Source of the DNA: JAABYT01 sp041581935
GTDB lineage: Bacteria; Pseudomonadota; Gammaproteobacteria; HK1
Length of the DNA: 12,510 bases
Direction of reading: 5' to 3'
NCBI GenBank assembly: GCA_041581935.1
Contig: JBFICP010000080.1
Span: 1 to 12,510 of the forward strand
The notes below the pieces were generated by a model. It ran no database searches. It saw only the letters and a program-made list of their open reading frames with translations, and was not told where the DNA came from. Shown here one piece after another: positions 1 to 6,552 of this stretch (position 1 is its first letter; each line of letters starts with the position of its first letter). A program made the position numbers and the translations under genes.

Positions 1-1530
1 CCGTCCCGGCTCCGCGTGGTGCGGAGCGAAGCTGTTGGGGTGTGAGTGGGTCATCAGGCGCGGCGCCTCGATGGCGTCCTGGATGGGCATGCCGAAGCAC
101 AGGTGATTGAGCAGCATCTGCAGGTTGGCCTGCACCTGGCTGTCACCCCCGGGGGTACCGAAGGGCATGACCCAGCGGCCGGGGACACGCGCCAGGCAGG
201 GGTTGGGCGTGAGTCGCGGCCGTTTTCCCGGGGCGAGGCACGATGGATGGCCGCGGACCGCCCAGGATTGCGCGCCTCTCGATGACACGGCGAGACCGGT
301 GCCGGGGACAATCGGCGTATCCCAGCTGGTGTCCGAAGGTGTCGAGCAGAATGCATTTCCGTGCGCGTCGACCACGGCGACGATGGAGGTGTCGGCGGGC
401 ATTCGCGCCGGCTTGTCGGCCACGGTCACCGGGGACACATAGGCTTCGTGGCCGGGGATGATTCCCGGATGGGGCAGCCCGGGTGACGCGGTTCGCGGAT
501 CGATGCGTTTTCTCTGTCGCACCGCATAGGCTTCGCTCATCAGCGTGTCGAGGGGCACCTCGACGAAGTCGGGATCGCCCAGGTAGCCCTCACGATCGGC
601 GAAAGCCAGCTTGATGGTCTCGGCGATGGTGTGCAGGTAGGCATCGGAGTTGTGCCCGAGCGAGCCGGGATCGAGACCCTCGACGGTCGCCAGCGCTTCG
701 AGCAGCATCGGACCCTGACACCAGGCGCCACAGGTGTGCACCTCGACCTCCTCGCCATTGAGACGGAAGCGCCTGAACACCGACGGCAACACCTGGCAGT
801 GGAAGCCTTCGAGATCGCCGGCGGCCAGCAGGCCGTCGTGCTCACGCTGATGGGCAAGGATGCGGGCGGCGATGTCGCCCCGGTAAAAGGCGTTTCGAAC
901 CGCCTCGAAACCGGCCGCCCGGTCATCGCCGGCGGCCTGCTCTTCATCGCAGAGGAACTGAAGCGTCGCACCGAGATCCGCCTGCACCAGGCGGTCGCCG
1001 AGCGCCGGCACCTCACCGCCCGGCATCCAGAGGGCGACATTGTCCGGCCAGTGCCGGAACTCGTCGGCGTGCTGGCGCACGTAGTCGAGCATCACCTGAT
1101 GGCGTGGAAAACCCTGCGAGGCATACTGCACGGCACGCGCGGCCACGTCGCGGTAGCGCATGGTGCCCCAGCGCGAGAGCGCCTGCAGGCACGCGTCGGG
1201 GGCGGCCGGCACCACGGTGCGCCGCACGCCGAGCGGGATGGTGCCGCCGTGCGCGGCGATGAATCCGTCGACGTCGAGGGCCCGCGGCCAGCCGCCGACA
1301 CCGGCGATCGTCCACGTCTCCTGAGATTCCGCCAGATTGACGATCATCGGTGCGACCCCGGCGATGCTCACCTGGTCGCTGTAGACCACGCCCAGCGTGA
1401 GGATCGCCGCGACACCGGCGTCGATGGCATTACCGCCGCCCTCGAGCACCTCGAAGGCGGCAAGCGCAGCCAGATCGTGGCCGGCGCTGACGGCATAGTG
1501 ATGTCCCAGGGATACGGGTACGACTGACAT
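1..1530 (-). CDS. Gamma-glutamyltransferase family protein (Ntn-hydrolase), 3' end beyond window
   Basis: The minus frame is open from an ATG at 1530 to the window edge: 510 codons without a stop, so the C-terminus is missing. The start has a purine-rich GAGAAG just upstream. The N-terminus carries the family signature (EGGGNAIDAGVAA near residue 30). The likely autoprocessing nucleophile is Thr381, in the context ADTSIVAVVDAHGN, matching the T-T/S before the VVD-x-x-GN strand where the precursor cleaves into two subunits. A GTPGGD motif further on fits the conserved glycine loop. Family members are periplasmic or cytoplasmic enzymes that hydrolyse or transfer gamma-glutamyl groups, or act as acylases. 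No signal peptide is visible, and the TSI context instead of TTH points to the YwrD/acylase-like branch rather than classical glutathione-cleaving Ggt. It is divergent from the gene at 1767 and has no evident link to the lipid operon. Family assignment is firm; substrate is unknown. Confidence 0.9.
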   Translation of the reverse strand, partial: MSVVPVSLGHHYAVSAGHDLAALAAFEVLEGGGNAIDAGVAAILTLGVVYSDQVSIAGVAPMIVNLAESQETWTIAGVGGWPRALDVDGFIAAHGGTIPLGVRRTVVPAAPDACLQALSRWGTMRYRDVAARAVQYASQGFPRHQVMLDYVRQHADEFRHWPDNVALWMPGGEVPALGDRLVQADLGATLQFLCDEEQAAGDDRAAGFEAVRNAFYRGDIAARILAHQREHDGLLAAGDLEGFHCQVLPSVFRRFRLNGEEVEVHTCGAWCQGPMLLEALATVEGLDPGSLGHNSDAYLHTIAETIKLAFADREGYLGDPDFVEVPLDTLMSEAYAVRQRKRIDPRTASPGLPHPGIIPGHEAYVSPVTVADKPARMPADTSIVAVVDAHGNAFCSTPSDTSWDTPIVPGTGLAVSSRGAQSWAVRGHPSCLAPGKRPRLTPNPCLARVPGRWVMPFGTPGGDSQVQANLQMLLNHLCFGMPIQDAIEAPRLMTHSHPNSFAPHHAEPGR

Positions 1531-1656
1531 GGCTTCTCGTATTCGATGCTTGGACTTCGGTCCGGCCTCGAGCCCGCGCGTGCCGGGTCTGAGCGAGTCT
1601 ATCCGATTCCGGCGGTCGCGGCCTCCCGGGAGCGCGCCCCCCAGGGCCTCGTCTTC

Positions 1657-1692
1657 GGGGCGCAGTTCACAAGATGGTCAAAATTGCGCCCC
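1657..1692. repeat. Inverted repeat GGGGCGCA / TGCGCCCC, 20-base spacer
   Basis: The arms GGGGCGCA (1657-1664) and TGCGCCCC (1685-1692) are perfect 8-base complements separated by a comparatively AT-rich 20-base spacer. The site is centred about 92 bases upstream of the GTG at 1767 and about 145 bases upstream of the ATG at 1530. It could be an operator for a dimeric regulator or a stem-loop. No T-run follows on either strand, so a simple terminator is unlikely. Confidence 0.5.
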
Positions 1693-1693
1693 C

Positions 1694-1727
1694 GGGCCCG
1701 TAAGGCCTACGGATTCGGGGGGCCCGT
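1694..1727. repeat. Direct repeat GGGCCCGT, 26-base period
   Basis: GGGCCCGT occurs at 1694-1701 and again at 1720-1727. Because GGGCCC is itself palindromic, the two copies can also pair as an inverted repeat flanking a 20-base segment containing AGGCCT. The site lies 40-73 bases upstream of the GTG at 1767, in likely promoter territory. In GC-rich DNA such short repeats can arise by chance, so a regulatory role is only possible. Confidence 0.3.
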
Positions 1728-1766
1728 GCCGATATGTACCGTTACGGCAAATAGCGAGACAGACCC

Positions 1767-2423
1767 GTGCCACCAAGCGACCCGATCCCCGCCGCCCGCG
1801 AGCGTCTGGCCGACCAGGTGTCGGCCCAGAACCTGCGACTGATCGACGACATCGCCGCGTTGATTCGAGACAACGAGGCGCGTGGCGTGTTGAAGTCGAA
1901 CGAGACGTTGATGCAGAGCACGCTGCTGTGCTGTGAGACAATGCAGAATCGTCTCGATATCTTCCTCGCTACCCTCAAAGAGGTTCTCAAGGAATTCGGC
2001 GGCGCCAACTCCGAGCTCGGCCCGGCGGAGCTGAAAGAGCTGGTCGGCGAGTTTTTCCGATCCGACGACCCTTTTTTCAGAGAGCAACTCGCAGGTGTGG
2101 TCGCCACCATCGGCGCGCCGGACGTGGTCGAAAAGCTGCACAACAAAGTCGACAGAACCCGCGCACATGTTCTGACCCGGCTTGGCGTCGAGATCGACAT
2201 TCTTTGCCGACGACTCACGACGAAAAAACCCATGTTCTGGCAGTCAACGTCTTTCGCCAAAGGTGTTCTTATCGCCGAGATTGCGTGCAGTCTTGCAACA
2301 GTCTGGTACGCCTACTTGTGGATTCACAACCCAACGACCAGCATCAGCGTACAGATGATCGTGACAGGCTCGCTCGTGTACCTGCTTGGTCGTTTTCGTA
2401 GGCATATCGAGGCGAACTACTAG
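1767..2423 (+). CDS. Hypothetical helical protein with C-terminal two-helix membrane anchor
   Basis: 218 codons starting at GTG 1767; upstream purines (AGCGAGACAGA) give only a weak ribosome site, so the start is tentative. I do not recognise the family. The first ~150 residues are charged, cysteine-containing (CC near 55-56) and apparently mostly alpha-helical. Two hydrophobic segments follow at about 163-186 and 192-208, joined by a short loop, and the protein ends in basic RFRRHIEANY. This arrangement suggests a cytoplasmic helical domain tethered to the inner membrane with both termini inside. It is divergent from the gamma-glutamyltransferase-like gene and its last 80 bases overlap the convergent cyclase gene. 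Even codon use and absence of stops support real coding. Function unknown. Confidence 0.7.
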   Translation: MPPSDPIPAARERLADQVSAQNLRLIDDIAALIRDNEARGVLKSNETLMQSTLLCCETMQNRLDIFLATLKEVLKEFGGANSELGPAELKELVGEFFRSDDPFFREQLAGVVATIGAPDVVEKLHNKVDRTRAHVLTRLGVEIDILCRRLTTKKPMFWQSTSFAKGVLIAEIACSLATVWYAYLWIHNPTTSISVQMIVTGSLVYLLGRFRRHIEANY

Positions 2424-3936
2424 CCGTGTCACCGTCGTAGCGGTACACGCGCACGTACCGCTCCTTGCCGCGAATTTGAACGTCGTCGACGAAGCTGATC
2501 GACCGCGGAGAACTCACCCGCTCGGCAGTCTCCTGATCCATCAGCAGGTAGGTGTCAAAGCGCTTGTTGAGCTGCTCGAGCCGGGCGGCCAGGTTCACCG
2601 CGTCTCCGTGCACCGTGTATGACACGCGGCTGTCCGAACCTACGTTTCCCGCGGTGACCGATCCTGTCGCTATGCCGATTCGGGTTCGAAGCCCCGTTCC
2701 AGCGAATCTTTTCTCAGTGCAAAGTTGCTGAATCGCCAGCGCAGAACGAATTGCGGATTCCGCATGGTCCGGATCTTCGACCGGAAGATTGAACGTAGCG
2801 AGCATCGCATCACCCTGAAACTGCGTGATGACGCCGTGGTTTTTCTCGATCACCTCGACGACCGCCGAGAAGTATTCGTTCAGCATCTCGACGATTTGTT
2901 CCGGCGGCATCTGCTCTGCAATGGTCGTGAAACCTTCGATATCGGCATACAGAATCGTCGCGATAGCCGAGCGTGGTTTGAGATCACCATCGTTCGAAAG
3001 TATTGCTGATGCGACTCTCTCCGGTATGTAGCGGCCGAATGTCTCTCTGATGAGTGCCCGTTCGCGCAGCCCTCTCACCATGCCGTTGAAGCCGCTCGCC
3101 AGACGTCCGGTCTCGTCATTGCTCAGCACGGGGACGGTAACACTGAGGTCATTGTGACGCACCCGTGTGAGTGCTGTTTCGATTGACCGAATGGGGCCAA
3201 TCAGACTTCGTGCAACGAAAACCAAGGTTACGCACAAGCCCAAGGCGCTTGCAGCGATGTCCTGAACCAGAACACTTCGCTCGGTGGTCATGTCCCGTTC
3301 GAACACGTGCAGGACGATCAAGCTTATCGGAAGCAGCGTGGTAACACCGAAAGCGGCCAACAGCCTTTGTAGAAGGCTCGCCCCAGCAGCGCGTACCAGC
3401 TTGCCCCGACTCTGGAAAATGTGAAGCCTGAGGACGGCTTCGTAGTCGATCATCACGAAGTAAGTCAGGGTGGTGTAATACAGCGTATGAAGTATCGGAA
3501 GCCACAGCCGTTCGTTGCGGGTGAGTAACGAGTCGATATCGAAGCCGAGAATCTCGGGTAGCAGCACGAACTTGGCGACCGCCAGGACGCTGATCACTGC
3601 TGCCATGTAAGAGGTGCAGACGAGTCCGAGCTTGGCGACACGGCGCGCGGGAAGCGCACCGTCGGCAGGACCGAGAAGGTACCGGCGTATCGGCCGGAAG
3701 ATGAAGTGGGCGCCGGCAACGCTCAGCGCGACGAGCAGCAGGGCTGTCGGAAGAAAGCGACCCAAGGGGATTTCATAGATGAGTGCAAAGCACAGATCCA
3801 CGATGGCGACGGTCAGCATGGACAGATAAAACTGTCCAATCAACCATGAGCTTTTACGCGTGTGCGGCAAGGTCGGACGGGAGGTTACGCAGGTGGTGTC
3901 GAGAAGAGTCGTGCGGCCGGTAGGGGCGGAGACCAC
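2344..3936 (-). CDS. Membrane-bound class III adenylate/guanylate cyclase with HAMP domain
   Basis: About 530 residues. Six hydrophobic helices are visible (roughly 32-56, 61-80, 104-130, 144-165, 188-212 and 222-248). A HAMP linker follows (about 244-295, with GPIRSIE and NDETGRLASGFNGM). The C-terminal class III catalytic domain starts near 320. Metal-binding Asp332 (YADIEGFT) and Asp376 (QGDAML) are present, as are the transition-state pair Asn448 and Arg452 (NLAAR) and adenine-side Asp445 (HGDAVN). The usual purine-specifying Lys (KFIGD) is replaced by Gln372 (QFQGD). The product would make cAMP, or possibly cGMP, at the inner membrane in response to a signal passed through the helices and HAMP. 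The GTG start at 3936 is uncertain: it has no good ribosome site and sits in a hairpin arm. The last ~26 residues look disordered and overlap the convergent gene. Only 30 bases separate it from the upstream small gene, so co-transcription is likely. Confidence 0.93.
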   Translation of the reverse strand: MVSAPTGRTTLLDTTCVTSRPTLPHTRKSSWLIGQFYLSMLTVAIVDLCFALIYEIPLGRFLPTALLLVALSVAGAHFIFRPIRRYLLGPADGALPARRVAKLGLVCTSYMAAVISVLAVAKFVLLPEILGFDIDSLLTRNERLWLPILHTLYYTTLTYFVMIDYEAVLRLHIFQSRGKLVRAAGASLLQRLLAAFGVTTLLPISLIVLHVFERDMTTERSVLVQDIAASALGLCVTLVFVARSLIGPIRSIETALTRVRHNDLSVTVPVLSNDETGRLASGFNGMVRGLRERALIRETFGRYIPERVASAILSNDGDLKPRSAIATILYADIEGFTTIAEQMPPEQIVEMLNEYFSAVVEVIEKNHGVITQFQGDAMLATFNLPVEDPDHAESAIRSALAIQQLCTEKRFAGTGLRTRIGIATGSVTAGNVGSDSRVSYTVHGDAVNLAARLEQLNKRFDTYLLMDQETAERVSSPRSISFVDDVQIRGKERYVRVYRYDGDTASSSPRYAYENDQAGTRASLSRSSVR

Positions 3937-3956
3937 ACTGGTGCAGCGTGGTCCCC
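3928..3956. other. Hairpin covering the putative cyclase start codon
   Basis: GACCAC (3931-3936) and GTGGTC (3948-3953) are complementary, with an 11-base loop and two more G-C pairs outside a mismatch. The proposed GTG start of the cyclase (3936-3934) lies in one arm. No T-run follows on either strand, so it is not a standard terminator. It could limit initiation or signal that the true start is elsewhere. Confidence 0.35.
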
Positions 3957-3966
3957 GGCCGTGAGG

Positions 3967-4179
3967 CTACCGACCATAGCTCGACATGTAACTGTAATGC
4001 TGCCACAGGCACTGGGAGCGCGCCTGGTTCGGCTCGGTGGCGCTTTTGGCTTTTTCGAGGCATTGCTCGAGCTTGTCCTCGCCCGCGGCGCGCACGGTGC
4101 CAGGTGCCGCGAATGCAGCCATTACCGTGCTCAGCACGACCAAGGCCACAAAGTTACTCTTTTTCACCATCGTCATCAT
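3967..4179 (-). CDS. Small secreted two-cysteine peptide, family unknown
   Basis: 70 codons from ATG 4179, with GGAG four bases upstream; a second in-frame ATG directly follows. The N-terminus is a clear Sec signal peptide: lysines at 6-7, a hydrophobic stretch VALVVLSTVMAAFAA, then likely cleavage after VRA near residue 31. The mature peptide would be only ~39 residues, charged and helical, with two cysteines 17 apart (C-x16-C) and an aromatic end QHYSYMSSYGR. Such spacing could form a disulphide-pinned helical hairpin in the periplasm. I recognise no family. The ATG is preceded by four 11-base-spaced direct repeats, so it probably has its own regulated promoter. The cyclase gene follows after 30 bases, which raises the possibility that it feeds a signal to that membrane sensor; this is inference. 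Confidence 0.75.
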   Translation of the reverse strand: MMTMVKKSNFVALVVLSTVMAAFAAPGTVRAAGEDKLEQCLEKAKSATEPNQARSQCLWQHYSYMSSYGR

Positions 4180-4260
4180 TGAACTCCATGTTGCTGATCA
4201 GAGGATCGATGCCCGGGGGAACCGGTATACGGGCCACTTCGTCCACTTTTCGAGGTGTGC

Positions 4261-4316
4261 AGGTTAGCTCTAAGAGCGTCAAGAGGCCGTGAAGCATCCG
4301 TGAAGGGCAGGTGAAG
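4261..4316 (-). promoter_or_regulatory. Tandem 11-base-period direct repeats with candidate -10: response-regulator-type promoter
   Basis: On the plus strand GTGAAG occurs at 4289, 4300 and 4311, and GTCAAG at 4278, giving four half-sites spaced exactly 11 bases apart. Read on the minus strand they are CTTCAC, CTTCAC, CTTCAC and CTTGAC, pointing at the small secreted-peptide gene. Helical-turn direct repeats are the usual layout for winged-helix response regulators of the OmpR/PhoB family. Eleven bases beyond the last half-site is TAACCT (4266-4261), a weak -10 at about the distance seen in PhoB-activated promoters. Between them lies an 11-base palindrome (4267-4277). The repeats are seen directly; regulator identity and transcription start are inferred. 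Confidence 0.65.
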
Positions 4317-4334
4317 AGTCGGGCTGGCGCTCTC

Positions 4335-5090
4335 TCAGCTCATCGGGGCCTCGGGGCGAGCGCCGATCTGGGCACGGCCGGAGCGCGGGAACTCGATGCG
4401 CACGTCGAAGTTTTCGCCATCCTCGTCACGAATGTTCGATATACCTTCGTAACGGAGCAGCGCCCTGGTTCTCGCATCGTAGTGGACAAGAACCGGAGGA
4501 ACAAACATCTGCAGGAGCACGGACTTAACGCGCAGCTGGAACACGAACTCGCCTGGCGGCTGCTCTTTCGCTTTGGAGATCTCGAATGTATAAAAATCCA
4601 GCTGGCTCGGGATGAGAAACTCGCGATCGAGAACCTCTCCATTTACCAGGCTCGTCCAGTTCTGCTCGATGAAGCGGTCGAATCCGGCGTCAATGATTCC
4701 ATTGCGCGGGCTTTCAACATACGCCTCCTGCACCTCCGCATTGATTACCGGACGAAAGTGAATCTTGAGTCGTTCGTCGGTGCCGCTGGCGCCTTCCACG
4801 TGACCGTTTTCCTCGTTGATGAGATGGAAATCGGGCATTACCAGGCTTTTGCGATAATCGATGTGCTTTTCCGCGAACACCCTACCAGCGGTATCTTTAT
4901 AGGTGACCGTCGACTTGGCCACACGCCCGTTCTCGTTTACTTCACGATGTGTCTCGGAGTAGAGGAGCTTTCCCGTCTGCTTGTCGTAAGCATATCCGAC
5001 ACGGGTCATGACCTCGGCATGAACGTTTTCGAATGCGATGGTCATGAACGCGGCGGCGAGAAGCGCGGTGGATATCGAAAATTTTCTCAT
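4335..5090 (-). CDS. Secreted protein of unknown function at the end of the lipid operon
   Basis: 251 codons from ATG 5090 (MRKFSIST...), chosen because it puts a signal peptide at the very N-terminus; an in-frame TTG five codons upstream is a less likely start. The signal peptide is basic residues 2-3, a hydrophobic core LLAAAFMTIAF, and cleavage after VHA at about residue 25. There is no lipobox cysteine. The mature part is hydrophilic and probably rich in beta strands, with alternating short motifs (GKLLYSETHREV, GRVFAEKHIDYR) near the N-terminus. It contains no motif I recognise. It starts 27 bases after the DUF1475-like gene, so it is likely the last gene of the lipid operon. A periplasmic or outer-membrane-associated role in handling the operon's lipid product is reasonable but untested. 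Confidence 0.82.
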   Translation of the reverse strand: MRKFSISTALLAAAFMTIAFENVHAEVMTRVGYAYDKQTGKLLYSETHREVNENGRVAKSTVTYKDTAGRVFAEKHIDYRKSLVMPDFHLINEENGHVEGASGTDERLKIHFRPVINAEVQEAYVESPRNGIIDAGFDRFIEQNWTSLVNGEVLDREFLIPSQLDFYTFEISKAKEQPPGEFVFQLRVKSVLLQMFVPPVLVHYDARTRALLRYEGISNIRDEDGENFDVRIEFPRSGRAQIGARPEAPMS

Positions 5091-5117
5091 TTCAGTGCAT
5101 TCCAATTGTAAGAGACC

Positions 5118-5477
5118 TTAGCCTCGCTTATGAACTTTCCGGCTCGCTCCACGCGGCCCGAGCCAGAATGTCTCGACGCTTCCTCGGCTGCCGTGCAGAG
5201 CGATCAGGACGTATACGGTCGATGCAATGTTGCCTGCGATCAGTATCAGAACAATCCAGAGCGCAGCCTTCTCGGGGCGCGTCTCGCGCCAGAAAACCCA
5301 GCAGGAAAAGAGCGCAAACCCGACATAGATGTCGATCAGGGTCGCGACGCCCCAGGGATTCTGCAGAAGCCTTGGACCATCGATGGAAAACTGGCCGGCC
5401 ACGGTCGCGTACATGACGGCGATGAAGACCGTCGCAAACCCGATCCAGGCGATGATGCTGACGTACCGCAGATTCAC
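5118..5477 (-). CDS. Small three-helix membrane protein, DUF1475/DUF2834-like
   Basis: 119 codons from GTG 5477, which has a good ribosome site (GGGAGA six bases upstream); a longer open frame upstream has no such signal and runs through the preceding gene. Three hydrophobic helices lie at about 5-28, 40-62 and 71-94. The central part NPWGVATLIDIYVGFALF followed by FWRE resembles small DUF1475/DUF2834 membrane proteins, which have no known activity. The tail is basic (RKVHKRG), suggesting a cytoplasmic C-terminus. It lies 19 bases after the methyltransferase gene and 27 before the secreted-protein gene, so it is part of the same operon. Family call is from memory of the pattern and moderate in certainty. 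Confidence 0.78.
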   Translation of the reverse strand: MNLRYVSIIAWIGFATVFIAVMYATVAGQFSIDGPRLLQNPWGVATLIDIYVGFALFSCWVFWRETRPEKAALWIVLILIAGNIASTVYVLIALHGSRGSVETFWLGPRGASRKVHKRG

Positions 5478-5496
5478 GACGTCTCCCGACTCCGTC

Positions 5497-6552
5497 TCAG
5501 GCGCTCGATTCCGGGCGCTCGAAGCAATAGTGAGCGACCCACCACTGCTGACCGCCCTGATAGCCGAACAGCTCGGCGCACGCCATGAAAAAAATGCGCC
5601 ACCGCATCCACCACTGCATGGTGTTTTCGGCACCATAGGTCTCCGACAAAATCGGCCAGATTTTTTCGCGCCTGAGATCCATGTTCCTCAGCCAGGCGTT
5701 GGCGGTCTTCTCATAGTGCACACCGCTCCAGCGCCACGAATTCCTTATCTTGAGGTGCTCCTGGAATCGCAGAGGCAGATCTTCACTGGGCATGATGCCG
5801 CCGGAGAAGAAGTGGCGGCTCATCCAGTCGTCCTCGCCCTGGTCGACAAACTCGTAGGGCATGATGCGGTGACAGAAAATGTGCATGAAGAATCGTCCGT
5901 TCGGCAAAAGCCAGTCATGCACGCGCCGGAAGAGCTCGCGGTAGTTGCGCATGTGCTCGAACATCTCCACCGAGACGACCCGGTGGAATCGACGGTCGGT
6001 TGAGAATTCGTTCATGTCCGCCGTTATGACTTCGATATTGGTGATGCCGCGTCTCAGGGCCTCTCTCGATATGTGCACCCGCTGAGATCGAGAATTCGAG
6101 ACTGCGGTTATGCTCGCATTCGGATAGTGCTCTGCCATCCAGAGCGTCAATGACCCCCACCCGCAGCCGAGCTCCAATATCTGCATTCCGTCCTCGATCG
6201 CGGCTCGCTCGCAGGTGATGCGCAGGGCCGCTTCCTCTGCGTCGTCGAGACTGCTCACCTCGTTCGGCCAGTAGCAGCTGCTGTACTTGCGATGACGTCC
6301 GAGTACTTCGGCAAAAAACGCCGCAGGCACTTCATAGTGCTGCTCGTTTGCCTTATGGGGAACCGGCGCAATGTTGGCCCTGTCGAGCGCGGCGATGAAC
6401 TCTTCTGTGTTGCGCGCCATACGCTCGCAGTCGTGCGCAGCGATCTCGTTCAGTCGCTGCCTGAGCAGTCTGCGTATACCCTGGCGGATCAGCACGTCCG
6501 GAATCCAGCCTTTCTCGGTCCAGTCAATTGCCAGGGCGGTTGCCGAGGTCAT
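5497..6552 (-). CDS. SAM-dependent methyltransferase, cyclopropane synthase / coclaurine N-methyltransferase type
   Basis: 351 codons from ATG 6552, which overlaps the DUF1295 stop by ATGA and is preceded by a strong GAGGAG site. Motif I is LELGCGWGSL (126-135), and HYEVPAAFF (72-80), VSNSRSQ and SVEMFEH (194-200) follow the Cfa/coclaurine N-methyltransferase pattern. It lacks the N-terminal lipid-binding domain of Cfa and is shorter than classical Cfa (about 380-400). Compared with E. coli Cfa, the bicarbonate-site Glu (E199), His (H224) and Tyr (Y280) are kept, but the Cys in the YSC motif is Ser (YSS, with Cys one place on). It would transfer a methyl group from S-adenosylmethionine to an unsaturated acyl chain or an amine. 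Being one of two such enzymes in the operon, it probably has a different substrate from the one at 7918-9222. Confidence 0.9.
   Translation of the reverse strand: MTSATALAIDWTEKGWIPDVLIRQGIRRLLRQRLNEIAAHDCERMARNTEEFIAALDRANIAPVPHKANEQHYEVPAAFFAEVLGRHRKYSSCYWPNEVSSLDDAEEAALRITCERAAIEDGMQILELGCGWGSLTLWMAEHYPNASITAVSNSRSQRVHISREALRRGITNIEVITADMNEFSTDRRFHRVVSVEMFEHMRNYRELFRRVHDWLLPNGRFFMHIFCHRIMPYEFVDQGEDDWMSRHFFSGGIMPSEDLPLRFQEHLKIRNSWRWSGVHYEKTANAWLRNMDLRREKIWPILSETYGAENTMQWWMRWRIFFMACAELFGYQGGQQWWVAHYCFERPESSA

Larger units (their letters stand above)
1531..1766. promoter_or_regulatory. Divergent intergenic region between the gamma-glutamyltransferase-like gene and the plus-strand membrane protein gene
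   Basis: This 236-base region must hold the promoters of both divergent genes. I see no strong -35/-10 pair on either strand. It does hold ordered repeats, listed separately: an 8-base inverted repeat (1657-1692), a repeated GGGCCCGT (1694-1701 and 1720-1727) and a short palindrome CCGTTACGG (1739-1747) about 20 bases before the GTG start at 1767. No protein with recognisable features is encoded here. Confidence 0.5.

Noticed and set aside
540..1315. Several short open frames on the minus strand suggesting that the gamma-glutamyltransferase-like gene is broken
   Set aside because: Reading codon by codon from the ATG at 1530, one minus frame stays open to base 1 with continuous family similarity; the shorter frames are out of phase with it. 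It is cut by the window, not a pseudogene.
631..1527. 298-codon open frame on the plus strand
   Set aside because: It is exactly antisense to the gamma-glutamyltransferase-like gene, has no recognisable motif, and GC-rich third positions on the opposite strand readily give such frames.
4278..4316. CRISPR or simple tandem-repeat array
   Set aside because: The conserved units are only six bases with five-base spacers, far below CRISPR repeat and spacer sizes, and no cas genes are present. The spacers differ, so it is not a simple satellite.
4311..5111. 266-codon open frame on the plus strand
   Set aside because: It lies antisense to the secreted-protein gene and begins in the regulatory repeats; it has no signal peptide or family motif, while the minus strand shows a clear signal peptide and operon spacing.
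5478..5636. Longer N-terminus for the DUF1475-like protein
   Set aside because: The extension would overlap the end of the methyltransferase gene by about 140 bases, shows no membrane-protein character, and the GTG at 5477 has a good ribosome site directly before the first helix.
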